In this document: piece after piece, positions 35,185-44,177 of the stretch
Position numbering within the stretch: position 1 is the first letter of the stretch
Layout of the letters: the number at the start of each line of letters is the position of its first letter
Position numbers and translations under genes: made by a program
Assembly: GCA_040754075.1 (NCBI GenBank)
Contig: JBFMDH010000027.1
Location: 42,649 to 106,648 of the forward strand
DNA length: 64,000 bases
Direction of reading: 5' to 3'
Source of the DNA: Acidobacteriota bacterium
Lineage (GTDB): Bacteria > Acidobacteriota > Blastocatellia > UBA7656
Notes under the pieces: model-generated
What the model saw: the letters and a program-made list of their open reading frames with translations, nothing else
Databases searched by the model: none
What the model was told of the DNA's origin: nothing

Positions 35185-35889
35185 ATGACCAATGATAAAA
35201 AAGCCGTCGTCTTACTGAGCGGCGGACTCGATTCGACAACCACCCTGGCGATTGCCAAATCACAAGGCTATAGGATTTTTGCGATCTCCTTCGCTTACGG
35301 GCAACGCCACTTAATCGAAATGGAAAATGCGCGTCGCGTCGCCCAAGCCCTGGGCGTGCAAAAACATTTGATTGTGAATGTGGATTTACGCGCCATCGGC
35401 GGCTCGGCGCTAACCGATGACATCGCGGTTCCCAAACACGCCTCGGTCGAAGAAATCGCCAGCCATATTCCGATCACTTATGTTCCGGCGCGCAACACCA
35501 TTTTTCTTTCCTATGCGTTGGCGTTTGCCGAGACCCTCGAAGCCGCCAACCTGTTCATCGGCGTCAATGCGCTCGATTACAGCGGCTACCCCGATTGCCG
35601 TCCCGAATACATCGAGGCATTTGAACGCATGGCGAATTTAGCGACGCGCGCCGGAGTCGAAGGCACATTGAAAATCAAAATTCACGCGCCGCTGATGAAA
35701 ATGACCAAAGCCGAAATTATCAAAACCGGACTCGCGCTCGGCGTTGATTACGCGCTCACGCATAGCTGTTACGACCCGACGCCCGCAGGTTTGTCGTGCG
35801 GCAGTTGCGATAGCTGCTTGCTGCGCCTGAAAGGTTTTGCCGAAGCCGGAGCCGAAGACCCGGTTGAATACGCAGGAAAGGCAAGGTGA
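35185..35889 (+). CDS. queC: 7-cyano-7-deazaguanine synthase
   Basis: 234-aa ATP-dependent enzyme converting 7-carboxy-7-deazaguanine to preQ0 in queuosine biosynthesis. The PP-loop [13 protein letters not shown] opens the protein. [15 protein letters not shown] and [16 protein letters not shown] are family blocks, and the zinc cysteines are in SCYDPT...[10 protein letters not shown] near the end. The ATG follows AAGGA by 10 nt. It is divergent from the restriction island. The stop is followed at once by a heptamer array. Confidence 0.96.
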   Translation: MTNDKKAVVLLSGGLDSTTTLAIAKSQGYRIFAISFAYGQRHLIEMENARRVAQALGVQKHLIVNVDLRAIGGSALTDDIAVPKHASVEEIASHIPITYVPARNTIFLSYALAFAETLEAANLFIGVNALDYSGYPDCRPEYIEAFERMANLATRAGVEGTLKIKIHAPLMKMTKAEIIKTGLALGVDYALTHSCYDPTPAGLSCGSCDSCLLRLKGFAEAGAEDPVEYAGKAR

Positions 35890-35910
35890 GGATGCAGGAT
35901 TCAGAAACAG

Positions 35911-36047
35911 GAAGTCAGAAGTCAGAAGTCAGAATGGTAACGACCCGCTCATCACCGCTGCGGCATCATCCAGTCCAACAACAGAAAATCAGTCCTCAAC
36001 TTCAGGCATCGCGACTCCAGACGCCAGACTCCAGACTCTCGACTTCT
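35911..36047. repeat. facing heptamer arrays between two convergent stops
   Basis: Three copies of GAAGTCA (35911-35931), preceded by degenerate 7-mers from 35888. The right array is GACTCCA, GACGCCA, GACTCCA, GACTCTC and GACTTCT (36013-36047). The last unit touches the stop codon of the RDD gene. Inversion is partial (AGAAGTC on one side, GACTTCT on the other). Confidence 0.85.
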
Positions 36048-36838
36048 TAATCGATATATCGCGATTGGACGCGGTGCTGGCGTTCGATTTCTTCGAGCAC
36101 CGCTTCGGGTGAAAGCTGGATGTTGGGAATATTGAGTTTGGCGGCAATCGGTTGGACGATGCGCATAGCAAGCATCGAACGATTCGGCTCAACCAGTTCA
36201 TAGCGACGATTGAGAAAGGTTTCGATGGCTTGCAATTCGCGGTCGGTGAGCATTCGGGTATTGGCTTTGAAAGGCGCAGGCGAAGTGCGCGCCAGTTTTC
36301 GTTCCTCGGCTTCCGATAGCTTGATGATTTCATCAAGCGACGGGGCTTCCGACGAGCGTTCTTTCACTACCACGGTTCCCGCGACCAAATCACCGATGCG
36401 TTTTGAACGCGGACTGAAAATAATCGACACCACGCCGATGGCATAAGAAATCGGCGGCGAAATATCAATGATGCGCAAGAGATTTCTGACGAAGGCTTCA
36501 AAGAAACGAATCGGGCGACCATCTTCGCGCACCACGCGCAATTTCATGATTCGCTTGCCCGGCGTCTGTCCGTTCCAGACAGTTTCAAAGAGCACGAAGT
36601 AGCCCCAGTAAATCGTAAATACCGCTAAGACCGCAATCGCTGCCGCCCAGACGCCGAGCGCCGCGCCGAACAGATTCCAGTTTCCGAACCCTTCGATAAG
36701 GAGCACCACGATGACCGCCAGTAGAATTTGAATGAGGTGGTCGATGATTGCCGCCAGAAAGCGATTGCCGACATTGGCAAGCACGTAATGCAACTCGACG
36801 CGCTCAGGGGTTTCGATTAACAGTTCATCATCCAGCAT
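36047..36838 (-). CDS. RDD family membrane protein
   Basis: 263 aa with three to four hydrophobic segments (ILLAVIVVLLIEGF, AAAIAVLAVFTIYWGYFVLF) and the RDD-family signatures NRFLAAIIDHLIQ and QTPGKRIMKLRVVREDGRP. A soluble C-terminal helical tail of about 100 residues follows. Proposed roles of RDD proteins include ion or small-molecule transport; function here is unknown. No clear ribosome-binding site. Confidence 0.85.
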   Translation of the reverse strand: MLDDELLIETPERVELHYVLANVGNRFLAAIIDHLIQILLAVIVVLLIEGFGNWNLFGAALGVWAAAIAVLAVFTIYWGYFVLFETVWNGQTPGKRIMKLRVVREDGRPIRFFEAFVRNLLRIIDISPPISYAIGVVSIIFSPRSKRIGDLVAGTVVVKERSSEAPSLDEIIKLSEAEERKLARTSPAPFKANTRMLTDRELQAIETFLNRRYELVEPNRSMLAMRIVQPIAAKLNIPNIQLSPEAVLEEIERQHRVQSRYID

Positions 36839-36946
36839 AAGTTGAAATCGATTTCCAGGGTTTGTTGATTAGTAAATCATCACCGTTTGATTGAGCGAAA
36901 CGAAACCGTCAGTACCGCTTTCGTGAACCGGCAGGTCGCTTTGAAT

Positions 36947-37675
36947 TCAAAACGACAGCGGCACGGTGTCGCGCATCATATGATAAAAATTCGCCGATGT
37001 GCGCGCGATGGAACCATACTCTTTCGCCAGTTCCCATTTTTTGTGCATCTTGAACATCCGGGTATTGAATGAACCAATCAAAGGAATTTCGAGTAAATCT
37101 TCATCGGGCGCGCCATTGATGTAAAGCGGATTGAAGACATCGAAATGAACTTCGGCGGCTCCGTTTTCAAACACGCCGACGTGCAACGCCGCCATCCCCG
37201 CATCGGTTTCCATCCAGCCTTTCACCCAGCCTTTGTGATTGCGGAAATTCAAATAGGCGAATAAGCCTTCACCGATGCGGCATTGGATATACGGGTCATC
37301 ATCGCGGGTTGATTTGGCATCGAGGATATTGATTAAACCTTGCGCGTCCTGATTGCGCGGCGTGAAGAAAAAGCCGCCGTCCCAGGGCCAATCGTTGATT
37401 GTGCCGACGTAATCGAGCCAGCCTTCGTGGCAAATTTTATCAATCAACAAACCGACGGAACGTTGATAACTGTTGGGTAAACCATCCCATTTTTCGCGGG
37501 CTGTGAGTTCATCATCAGTGTCTGCAACGATGCGCGAAACCTGAGCAATCATCTCCGGGTTGCGCGTATCAACACTGCGCGTCACCTGTTCCCAGGTTGG
37601 AACCGGCGTGTCTTCGTTGGTATGGCGCAAGATGTCCGGGAAATCATCCGGCAAGCTAATACATTCGTCTGTCAT
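36947..37675 (-). CDS. hypothetical protein
   Basis: 242 aa, mostly hydrophilic, without signal peptide or membrane segment, acidic at the N-terminus. I recognise no family. Visible features are several Trp/Gly-rich beta segments (TINDWPWDGGFFFTPRN, FRNHKGWVKGWMETDAG) and an AAGGA site before the ATG. The coding pattern is good and the length is conserved-looking, so it is probably expressed. Confidence 0.65.
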   Translation of the reverse strand: MTDECISLPDDFPDILRHTNEDTPVPTWEQVTRSVDTRNPEMIAQVSRIVADTDDELTAREKWDGLPNSYQRSVGLLIDKICHEGWLDYVGTINDWPWDGGFFFTPRNQDAQGLINILDAKSTRDDDPYIQCRIGEGLFAYLNFRNHKGWVKGWMETDAGMAALHVGVFENGAAEVHFDVFNPLYINGAPDEDLLEIPLIGSFNTRMFKMHKKWELAKEYGSIARTSANFYHMMRDTVPLSF

Positions 37676-37762
37676 GGTTCATCCTTAAAATAAGCATCCG
37701 GGTCACGCGGTTTTCACTTATAAAATCAATCGCTCAGTCATGAGCGGTGAAAATTTATCCTC

Positions 37763-37816
37763 GGATTGCACGGATAAAACGGATTGCGCGGATTCAGCAA
37801 TTTATCCGCTTCATCC
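37763..37816. repeat. nonamer array (CGGATTGCA type)
   Basis: Four 9-nt units, CGGATTGCA, CGGATAAAA, CGGATTGCG and CGGATTCAG, followed by TTTATCCGC and TTCATCC, which partly invert the first. A related three-unit copy occurs at 62211-62237 in the opposite orientation and a fragment at 18195. Confidence 0.65.
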
Positions 37817-37920
37817 ACCTGAGCCGAAGATGAATCTATCATTTAAGAAACGCACCTGCTCTCAGCGAAAACGGCATAGCCCTATGCTATCGAAAAGTGA
37901 AGTGTATGTGAATCCGTTTA

Positions 37921-39210
37921 TCAAGTATAGCTTTCGCCCGATTCAATAACGATGACGGTATTGGCTGAACTCCAGCCGCGATTTTTCGCTTCAAAACGAA
38001 TGACTTCGGTTTTGCCATCATCGGAAACCGATTTGCGGCGAAACGGAAAAGCCGCGCCGCTTTCCAGAATATAGACTTTTTTAATCGGGCGCTTCACCAC
38101 TAAATCGAGACTGAGTCCGGTGTTTGGTTGCCAGTTGAAAATGTGAAAGTAAAGTTTATTGCCGCGAGCCGTGGTCGCGGTGTTGTAATTGTAACTGCGC
38201 AGCGCGGCTCGCGTGCCATAAATGGCTTCGCCGTTTTGCTTGAGCCAGTTACCAACCGCGTACAGACGGGTGATGAATTCGCTCTGTATTTCGCCTGTCG
38301 GTTTCGGCGCGACATTCAACAACAAATTGCTATCGCTGTTAGCGGCAAGCGCCAGCAATTGAATCAACTCGGCTGCGGATTTATAACGCCCGTCGGTTAC
38401 GGCATACCCCCAGTTGTCATTGATGGTCATACAGGCTTCACGCAGATGGTTGTCAATCGCTTTCGGTTTTGCGCCGATTTCCTGCTCATAGGTAGAAAAA
38501 TCTGCCGGTAAGCCGGTGCGGTTGTTGACCAATGCCTGGGGTTGCAGTTGATAAATCAAATTTAAAATCTCTTGCGAATGCCAGTCTGCGGAGGTGTGAT
38601 CCCAGTCGCCGTCAAACCAGAAACCGGCAACGCGACCATAGTTGGTGCAGAGTTCCCTGATTTGCCCTTTGAGATAAGCGATAAATTCATTGGTAACCGG
38701 CGAACCGCTTTTCACGCTTGATTGATAAGCCGGGTGATGCCAATCCATCAATGAATAATAAAAAAAGATGGGCATATTTTGCCGGTGACATTCATCGGCT
38801 AACTCTTTAATCAAATCGCGCCCGAACGGCGTGCGGGTGATGTGGTAATCGGTCAAACGGCTTTCAAACAGACAAAACCCGTCGTGATGTTTGGTGGTGA
38901 TGGTGATGTAGCGTTGACCTGCGGCTTTGGCTAAGGCGACCCATTCGCGCGCTTTGAATTTTGTCGGATTGAATTTCGTCGCGAGGTTTTCGTATTCGCC
39001 ATAAGGGATGTTTTCGCTGCGCATAATCCATTCGCCGCGTCCATAAGTCGAATACAAGCCGAAATGAATGAACAAACCGAAACGCGCTTCGCGAAACCAG
39101 TCGCCGCGATTGGGTTGAGGCTTTTCCTGAGCCGGGCACAAAATGCTTAGCCGGTTATTTGCCGTTAAAGCCGCAACCATCGAGAGAGCGAATTCGCGCC
39201 GGGTTAACAT
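37921..39210 (-). CDS. alpha-L-fucosidase (GH29)
   Basis: 429 aa with a twin-arginine-type leader (TRREFALSMVAAL), so probably exported folded. The GH29 barrel starts WFREARFGLFIHFGLYS; KHHDGFCLFES, FFYYSLMDWHHP and the catalytic nucleophile Asp in FWFDGDWDHT are present. A short C-terminal beta domain follows. It would remove fucose from glycans. No other carbohydrate operon genes are adjacent except the glycosyltransferase 160 bp away. Confidence 0.93.
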   Translation of the reverse strand: MLTRREFALSMVAALTANNRLSILCPAQEKPQPNRGDWFREARFGLFIHFGLYSTYGRGEWIMRSENIPYGEYENLATKFNPTKFKAREWVALAKAAGQRYITITTKHHDGFCLFESRLTDYHITRTPFGRDLIKELADECHRQNMPIFFYYSLMDWHHPAYQSSVKSGSPVTNEFIAYLKGQIRELCTNYGRVAGFWFDGDWDHTSADWHSQEILNLIYQLQPQALVNNRTGLPADFSTYEQEIGAKPKAIDNHLREACMTINDNWGYAVTDGRYKSAAELIQLLALAANSDSNLLLNVAPKPTGEIQSEFITRLYAVGNWLKQNGEAIYGTRAALRSYNYNTATTARGNKLYFHIFNWQPNTGLSLDLVVKRPIKKVYILESGAAFPFRRKSVSDDGKTEVIRFEAKNRGWSSANTVIVIESGESYT

Positions 39211-39374
39211 AGGCGGAGTTTATGTTTGACGTGCTTTATCGTCAATACAAACCGTGCCGAATAAGGGAAATTTTACCTGTTTTATCCAGTCAGTTAATTT
39301 TCACCGGAACCGCTAAATCCTCACTCGCGCAAAGCAAGATTGCCCTCTAAAAATTTTCGTGTGCATTGGCAAAT

Positions 39375-40595
39375 TCAGGACAGCAGCTTTCGCCAATCCT
39401 CGGCAATCGCCTGCCAGGAAAACTTTTCGGAATTTGCATAAGCGAAGGCACGCGCCGATAAACTGTCAAGCAACTGCCGGTCTTGATAAAGGCTTTGCAA
39501 AACCATTGCGGCATCAGCAATCGCAATCTCATTTTTCACATCTGAAGTTTTGTTGAGTTCAACGAGATAACCGTAGTCGCGCCAGAGTTCCGCACCGGCG
39601 GAATGCGCGGGGACGATTTGCGCCGCGCCGGTTGCCGCGTGTTCAAAAGCCACAAGTCCCCAACCTTCACCCAGCGAAGTGTTGATGCCAATATCGCAGG
39701 CGTTATAAATCACATTCAACTGTTCATCTGAAATTGTGGGCTTTTCGGTTTCTTCAGTGGCGCGTAACAAGCGGTCGTCCAGGTTTAATTTTTCCGTCAG
39801 CGCCGGAATGTCATAACCGTAATCGCGCATTCCCATGTGCAGGTAAAGGTAAGCGTCAGGTTTATCTTTGGCGAATTCGGCAAACGCCTGCATGGTCAAA
39901 TCCACGCGCTTGCGTTTGTTATTGCGATTGGCATTTAACACGATGAAGGCATCTTCGAGATGCGGTCGGTCGGGAAATAATTGTAAGCGGGCTTGTTTGC
40001 GACTTTGCGAAAAATCATTTTCGACGAGCGGATGAAAAATCGTGGTATCGACGCCGTGCGGCAAAATGTGCATCGGTGGTTGAGGGGTGAGGTTGAGCGA
40101 TTGAAATGCCGATTCGACCACCCGCAAGCCGAACTCAGTGTAGAAGACCAGCTCATCTACATCGGCTAAATGTTTAAAATTAGCGGCAGGCATCTCGGCG
40201 AATTCGATGGGGCAATAAAAAAAGACTTTGGCGGCGGGCGATTGTTCGCGATACGTCGCCAGCGCCGGGTGATGTACCGCATAAAAATCGCAATCGTGAC
40301 AAAGCAGAATGCATTGAGGTTGAAAGCGGGTGAGGATTTCCGGCAGTTGGTCGCGCCCCAGAATATCGCCGATGCGATGGTTGGGCAGAATACGATAATT
40401 GCTGTCAATCGCTTCGCCGCGATAGTTGATGGCGAAATAGAGAATCTCGAACGACTCGGATAAATATTTTGCGAGGGTTTGCAGGACTCTGGCGAAACCT
40501 GTGGGGCGGATGGCTTGACCGATGATGAGCAGGCGCGGCCTGTCGCTTTGTCGCGCTTGAATAAAAGACTGTTCAAACTCGTTGTAGAGTGACAG
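39375..40595 (-). CDS. GT4-type glycosyltransferase with apparent CTG start
   Basis: Two-domain glycosyltransferase of about 406 aa. The frame is open from a stop at about 40604 and contains the N-terminal Rossmann part (PRLLIIGQAIRPTGFARVL) before the first ATG at 40193, so the ATG is internal. A strong AAAGGAG (40602-40608) lies 6 nt before a CTG at 40595, the only well-placed start. The C-terminal GT4 part has HILPHGVDTTIFHP, NANRNNKRKRVDLTMQAF and the donor-binding INTSLGEGWGLVAFEHAATG. It transfers a sugar from a nucleotide donor; acceptor unknown. No signal peptide. Confidence 0.8.
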   Translation of the reverse strand: MSLYNEFEQSFIQARQSDRPRLLIIGQAIRPTGFARVLQTLAKYLSESFEILYFAINYRGEAIDSNYRILPNHRIGDILGRDQLPEILTRFQPQCILLCHDCDFYAVHHPALATYREQSPAAKVFFYCPIEFAEMPAANFKHLADVDELVFYTEFGLRVVESAFQSLNLTPQPPMHILPHGVDTTIFHPLVENDFSQSRKQARLQLFPDRPHLEDAFIVLNANRNNKRKRVDLTMQAFAEFAKDKPDAYLYLHMGMRDYGYDIPALTEKLNLDDRLLRATEETEKPTISDEQLNVIYNACDIGINTSLGEGWGLVAFEHAATGAAQIVPAHSAGAELWRDYGYLVELNKTSDVKNEIAIADAAMVLQSLYQDRQLLDSLSARAFAYANSEKFSWQAIAEDWRKLLS

Positions 40596-40666
40596 ACCGC
40601 GCTCCTTTTATTTACCTGCCGTCAGTCGAAAATAATTGACTGATTGCCGATTCACTGTGCCTGTGG

Positions 40667-41269
40667 TTAAACAGGATTTTGCAAGGTTACGGACAATGTA
40701 GAGACGATGGAACTTTCACCGGTTTCCTGCTTTTCGTAGCCTTCACCGTACCCGTAGTTGCTCATGCCGACAAACAGATAATTAGCCGGTTGATTGACCC
40801 AGTTCATGGGTCCGCCCATGCTGCCCGCGTCGCAATGGGTTTCCCAATTTTGTAAGGTTGCACCGGCTCCCAGTCCGAGTAACATCTGATAGGCATCATT
40901 TGACGGTGGCATATTATTATCCAAGCCGTAACTGGCAAGGAGAATCAGTTGTTGTTCGATGTTGCCCCCGTTTAATTGCTGAAACAGCATCCCCGCATAC
41001 ATATATTGATAGGTGCTAGACCACCAGGTGGTGTTTTCCTGAGGAAACAACATCAGGTATTCATTTATCAGAATGCTGGCGGGATTGGTGTAATCCTGTG
41101 ATGAGTTAATCACCACGATCTGGTATCCGGTCGGGCTATTTGGCGTATAACCCGGCGACGGAATCGGCGTACCATTCAAAGTGATTTTCGGCACTTGCGC
41201 TGGGGTATTGTAGTTCATCGCTTGAGATTGTGTGGCAATCTCGATTAAAACTTGCGAGGGGGGAGTCAT
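40667..41269 (-). CDS. hypothetical protein, orphan-like
   Basis: 200 aa, no signal peptide, no family I know. It begins MTPPSQVLIEIATQSQAM, has a Pro/Gly/Asn-rich segment, then helical QQLILLASYGLDNN, and many Asn, Gln, Tyr and Gly. A good ribosome-binding site (AAAGGAAA) precedes the ATG. The Cys near TLQNWETHCDAGS is the only one. Composition recalls secreted-toxin or microcin-like proteins but nothing proves it. Confidence 0.6.
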   Translation of the reverse strand: MTPPSQVLIEIATQSQAMNYNTPAQVPKITLNGTPIPSPGYTPNSPTGYQIVVINSSQDYTNPASILINEYLMLFPQENTTWWSSTYQYMYAGMLFQQLNGGNIEQQLILLASYGLDNNMPPSNDAYQMLLGLGAGATLQNWETHCDAGSMGGPMNWVNQPANYLFVGMSNYGYGEGYEKQETGESSIVSTLSVTLQNPV

Positions 41270-41450
41270 AGTGTTTTTTTCCTTTCTTTGAAAATCGGTT
41301 AATAGAAACGAAAAGTGATTTGCGAAAAATTAAATCTACTTTTCGCGAGCCTGCTTTGAGCGGGCAGCTACTATATCATGGCTTCATAAAATTGCCACTT
41401 CGTGAAAGGCGGTTATTAAGCTGAACGGCGTAAATTTTTTGCGAAATAAT

Positions 41451-41813
41451 TTAACCGGCGCGCGTGCCGTTGGGAACTTGGGCTTCCGGTACGGCGAGCA
41501 TTGGCGTAATGCCATCGGCGTAACCGAGGTCAAACAGCATGCCTTCCGATAATTCGCCGAGCATTTTTTTCGGCTCAAGGTTGACCACAAAAAGCGCCTG
41601 TCTGCCGACGATTTCCTGCACATTGGCGCGTTCTTTTTTCATCCCGGCAAGGATGCGGCGTTTATGGTCGCCGAAATCAACCGTCAGGCGCACAAGTTTA
41701 TTCGAGCCGGCTACGTCTTCGACCAGTTCAATGGTGCCGACGCGAATATCAATCTGGTTGAGAATATCGAAGGTGATGAGCGGTTTGAGGGGCGCGGGAT
41801 TGATTGCTGACAT
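41451..41813 (-). CDS. CsaA-like tRNA-binding-domain protein
   Basis: 120 aa with the OB-fold tRNA-binding domain found in CsaA and at the C-terminus of MetRS (FDILNQIDIRVGTIELVE, GRQALFVVNLEPKKMLGELSEGML). It may bind tRNA or act as a chaperone. ATG at 41813 follows GGAGGAAAG; the frame extends 14 codons upstream without support. Confidence 0.9.
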   Translation of the reverse strand: MSAINPAPLKPLITFDILNQIDIRVGTIELVEDVAGSNKLVRLTVDFGDHKRRILAGMKKERANVQEIVGRQALFVVNLEPKKMLGELSEGMLFDLGYADGITPMLAVPEAQVPNGTRAG

Positions 41814-41902
41814 AGAACTTTCCTCCGGCGCGATTACAGCAGTTGAAGGTATCAAGCGTCAATCAACACATGGTTGCATCTCAGATACGGCATCTGTAAC
41901 CT

Positions 41903-43081
41903 ATGCTCATGTTCAAATTCAGCACAGCCGGTGAATCGCACGGCAAATGCCTGGTCGCCATCATTGAAGGCTTGCCCGCAGGGCTTGGCGTAGATTTGTC
42001 TTTCATCAATCACGAACTCTGGCGCAGGCAACAAGGGTATGGGCGCGGCGGACGCATGAAAATCGAACGCGATGAGGTCGAGATTATTTCAGGTGTGCGG
42101 CACGGAAAAACCCTGGGGTCGCCGGTGGCGCTGCTGGTTCACAACCGCGATTTTGAAAACTGGGTTGAGGTGATGAATGTTGAACCGCGCGAATTTACTG
42201 AAGAAAAACGCGCCCGCCGGGTCTCGCGCCCGCGTCCCGGTCACACCGATTTAGCCGGTGGGTTGAAATATGACACCCATGATTTGCGCGACATCCTCGA
42301 ACGCGCCAGCGCCCGCGAAACTACGGCGCGCGTCGCCGTCGGCGCTTTCGCGAAATTACTGGTTCGCGAAATCGGCATCGAAGTTTTAAGCCATGTAATG
42401 ATGATTGGCGGCATACCCGATGAACCGATTGAAGCGAGTTGGGAAACCATCAAAGCCTTGCCCGATGATTCGCCGCTACGTTGCGTTGACGACGACGCCC
42501 AACAACGCATGATCGAACTCATTGACCAGACCAAAGAGGACAAAGACACCCTCGGCGGCATCTTTGAAGTGGTCGCCCATAATGTGGTTGCCGGATTGGG
42601 TTCGCACGTGCAATGGAATCGCAAACTCGATGGTCGTCTGGCGCAGGCAATTATGTGTATTCATGCGGTAAAAGCCGTTGAAATCGGTATGGGCGCGCAG
42701 GTCAGCCGAACCACAGGGTCGCAAGTGCATGATGAAATCGGCTATAATCAAACGGAACGGCGATTCACGCGACCGACCAATCGCGCGGGCGGCATTGAAG
42801 GCGGCATTACCAACGGCGAAGAGGTTCGCATTCGCGGGCATTTGAAACCGATTTCGACATTGAGACGACCTCTGATGAGCGTTGATGTTTTAACCAAAGC
42901 GGAATCGGCGGCGGCTTTCGAGCGTTCCGATATTGTTGCCGTGACTGCCGCAGGCGTCATCGGTGAAGCGATGGTCGCCATCGTCCTGGCTGATGCCGCG
43001 CGCGAAAAATTCGGCGGCGATAGCCTTGGGGAAATGAAGCGAAATTTTGAAGGTTACAGCGAACAGTTGAAAAATTATTGA
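41903..43081 (+). CDS. aroC: chorismate synthase
   Basis: 392-aa flavin-dependent enzyme making chorismate from EPSP, the last shared step of the aromatic pathway. Signatures: [33 protein letters not shown], the [18 protein letters not shown] block and [16 protein letters not shown] near the C-terminus. Two ATGs (41903 and 41909) are close; either works. It heads a plus-strand run with a small membrane protein and peptide deformylase. Confidence 0.96.
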   Translation: MLMFKFSTAGESHGKCLVAIIEGLPAGLGVDLSFINHELWRRQQGYGRGGRMKIERDEVEIISGVRHGKTLGSPVALLVHNRDFENWVEVMNVEPREFTEEKRARRVSRPRPGHTDLAGGLKYDTHDLRDILERASARETTARVAVGAFAKLLVREIGIEVLSHVMMIGGIPDEPIEASWETIKALPDDSPLRCVDDDAQQRMIELIDQTKEDKDTLGGIFEVVAHNVVAGLGSHVQWNRKLDGRLAQAIMCIHAVKAVEIGMGAQVSRTTGSQVHDEIGYNQTERRFTRPTNRAGGIEGGITNGEEVRIRGHLKPISTLRRPLMSVDVLTKAESAAAFERSDIVAVTAAGVIGEAMVAIVLADAAREKFGGDSLGEMKRNFEGYSEQLKNY

Positions 43082-43176
43082 TGCGGATTTTCTTTGCAAA
43101 AGCCGGTAAGTCAATGGCTGTTTCAAATCAAAAGGCGTTGGCTCGCCTCAGCGCTTAACGCAACCTTTCGACAGTT

Positions 43177-43482
43177 ATGAAACATCTTGATGAAATCGAA
43201 AGCGAAGTCAGTGAGTTAAAACGCTCACTCAACGCCAGTCGCGCACACGGCATTCTCTATTACTTTCTGCTGGTGGTGTTGATGCTGGTGGGCTTTGCCA
43301 TCGGTTATGCTACGCATAGTCTTGTCGGAGCCGCTATAATAGGAATTGGTTTGGCGGTGGTTGCCTGGCGGGAAGTAACGCATTTCAGGGCGCGGAGCAA
43401 AATTCTCGCGCATGTGTTGGCGGAAAAACGCGCCGAGCAACGACAGATTGAAGAGATACATAAGGAGTTTGAAGTAAAGTAA
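43177..43482 (+). CDS. small two-helix membrane protein
   Basis: 101 aa: a short N-terminal coiled region, two adjacent transmembrane helices ([18 protein letters not shown] and [16 protein letters not shown]) and a basic C-terminal coiled coil. Function unknown. Its stop overlaps the peptide deformylase start (TAATG), so the two are coupled. Confidence 0.75.
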   Translation: MKHLDEIESEVSELKRSLNASRAHGILYYFLLVVLMLVGFAIGYATHSLVGAAIIGIGLAVVAWREVTHFRARSKILAHVLAEKRAEQRQIEEIHKEFEVK

Positions 43483-43991
43483 TGAAACTGGAAATTGTAA
43501 AATACGGCGACCCGGTTTTGACTCAACGCGCCGAAGAAGTGACCGAATTTAATCAGGAATTACATAAATTGATTGATGATATGTTTGAAACCATGTACGG
43601 CGCGCCGGGGGTTGGGCTTGCCGCGCCGCAGGTGGGAGTTTTGAAAAGATTATTTGTGATGGATTGCAGCGGCGGGAAAAATCCCAAACAGAAAGTCGCC
43701 CTGATTAATCCGGTGATTGAGATTGAAGAAGGCGACCAGACCGGCGATGAAGGCTGCTTGAGTTTTCCGGGCATCTACGTTCAGGTCAAACGTCCGCAAC
43801 GTGTCGTGGTGCGCGCTCAGGATATTAATGGCAGCCAGTTCAAACTTGATGTGATGGATTTGGAAGCGCGTTGTGTCGAACACGAAACCGACCATCTTGA
43901 CGGCGAATTGTTTATCGAGTATCTGAGTCCGCTTAAAAAAGATTTGGTGAAGCGCAAAATTAAAAAGCGCATCAAGCAGGGCGATTGGTAA
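43482..43991 (+). CDS. def: peptide deformylase
   Basis: 169-aa metalloenzyme removing the formyl group from nascent proteins. The three metal/active-site motifs are [18 protein letters not shown] and [11 protein letters not shown]. It is coupled to the upstream small gene. The basic C-terminal tail ([12 protein letters not shown]) is normal for the family. Confidence 0.95.
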   Translation: MKLEIVKYGDPVLTQRAEEVTEFNQELHKLIDDMFETMYGAPGVGLAAPQVGVLKRLFVMDCSGGKNPKQKVALINPVIEIEEGDQTGDEGCLSFPGIYVQVKRPQRVVVRAQDINGSQFKLDVMDLEARCVEHETDHLDGELFIEYLSPLKKDLVKRKIKKRIKQGDW

Positions 43992-44177
43992 TCATTTTGC
44001 AAACCATTGATTCGACGAACAGCCCGGTATGAATATCGGGCTTATCCTAAAGTACGAATTTTATTCAAACCCATTCTGCATTCATAAATTTACTTGCTTA
44101 AAAATTAGACAGCCGAAATCAGTTCGATTTATTTTCCGTTCAAGTCATCACGGGTTGATCAACTTGGGAATTGCCTT

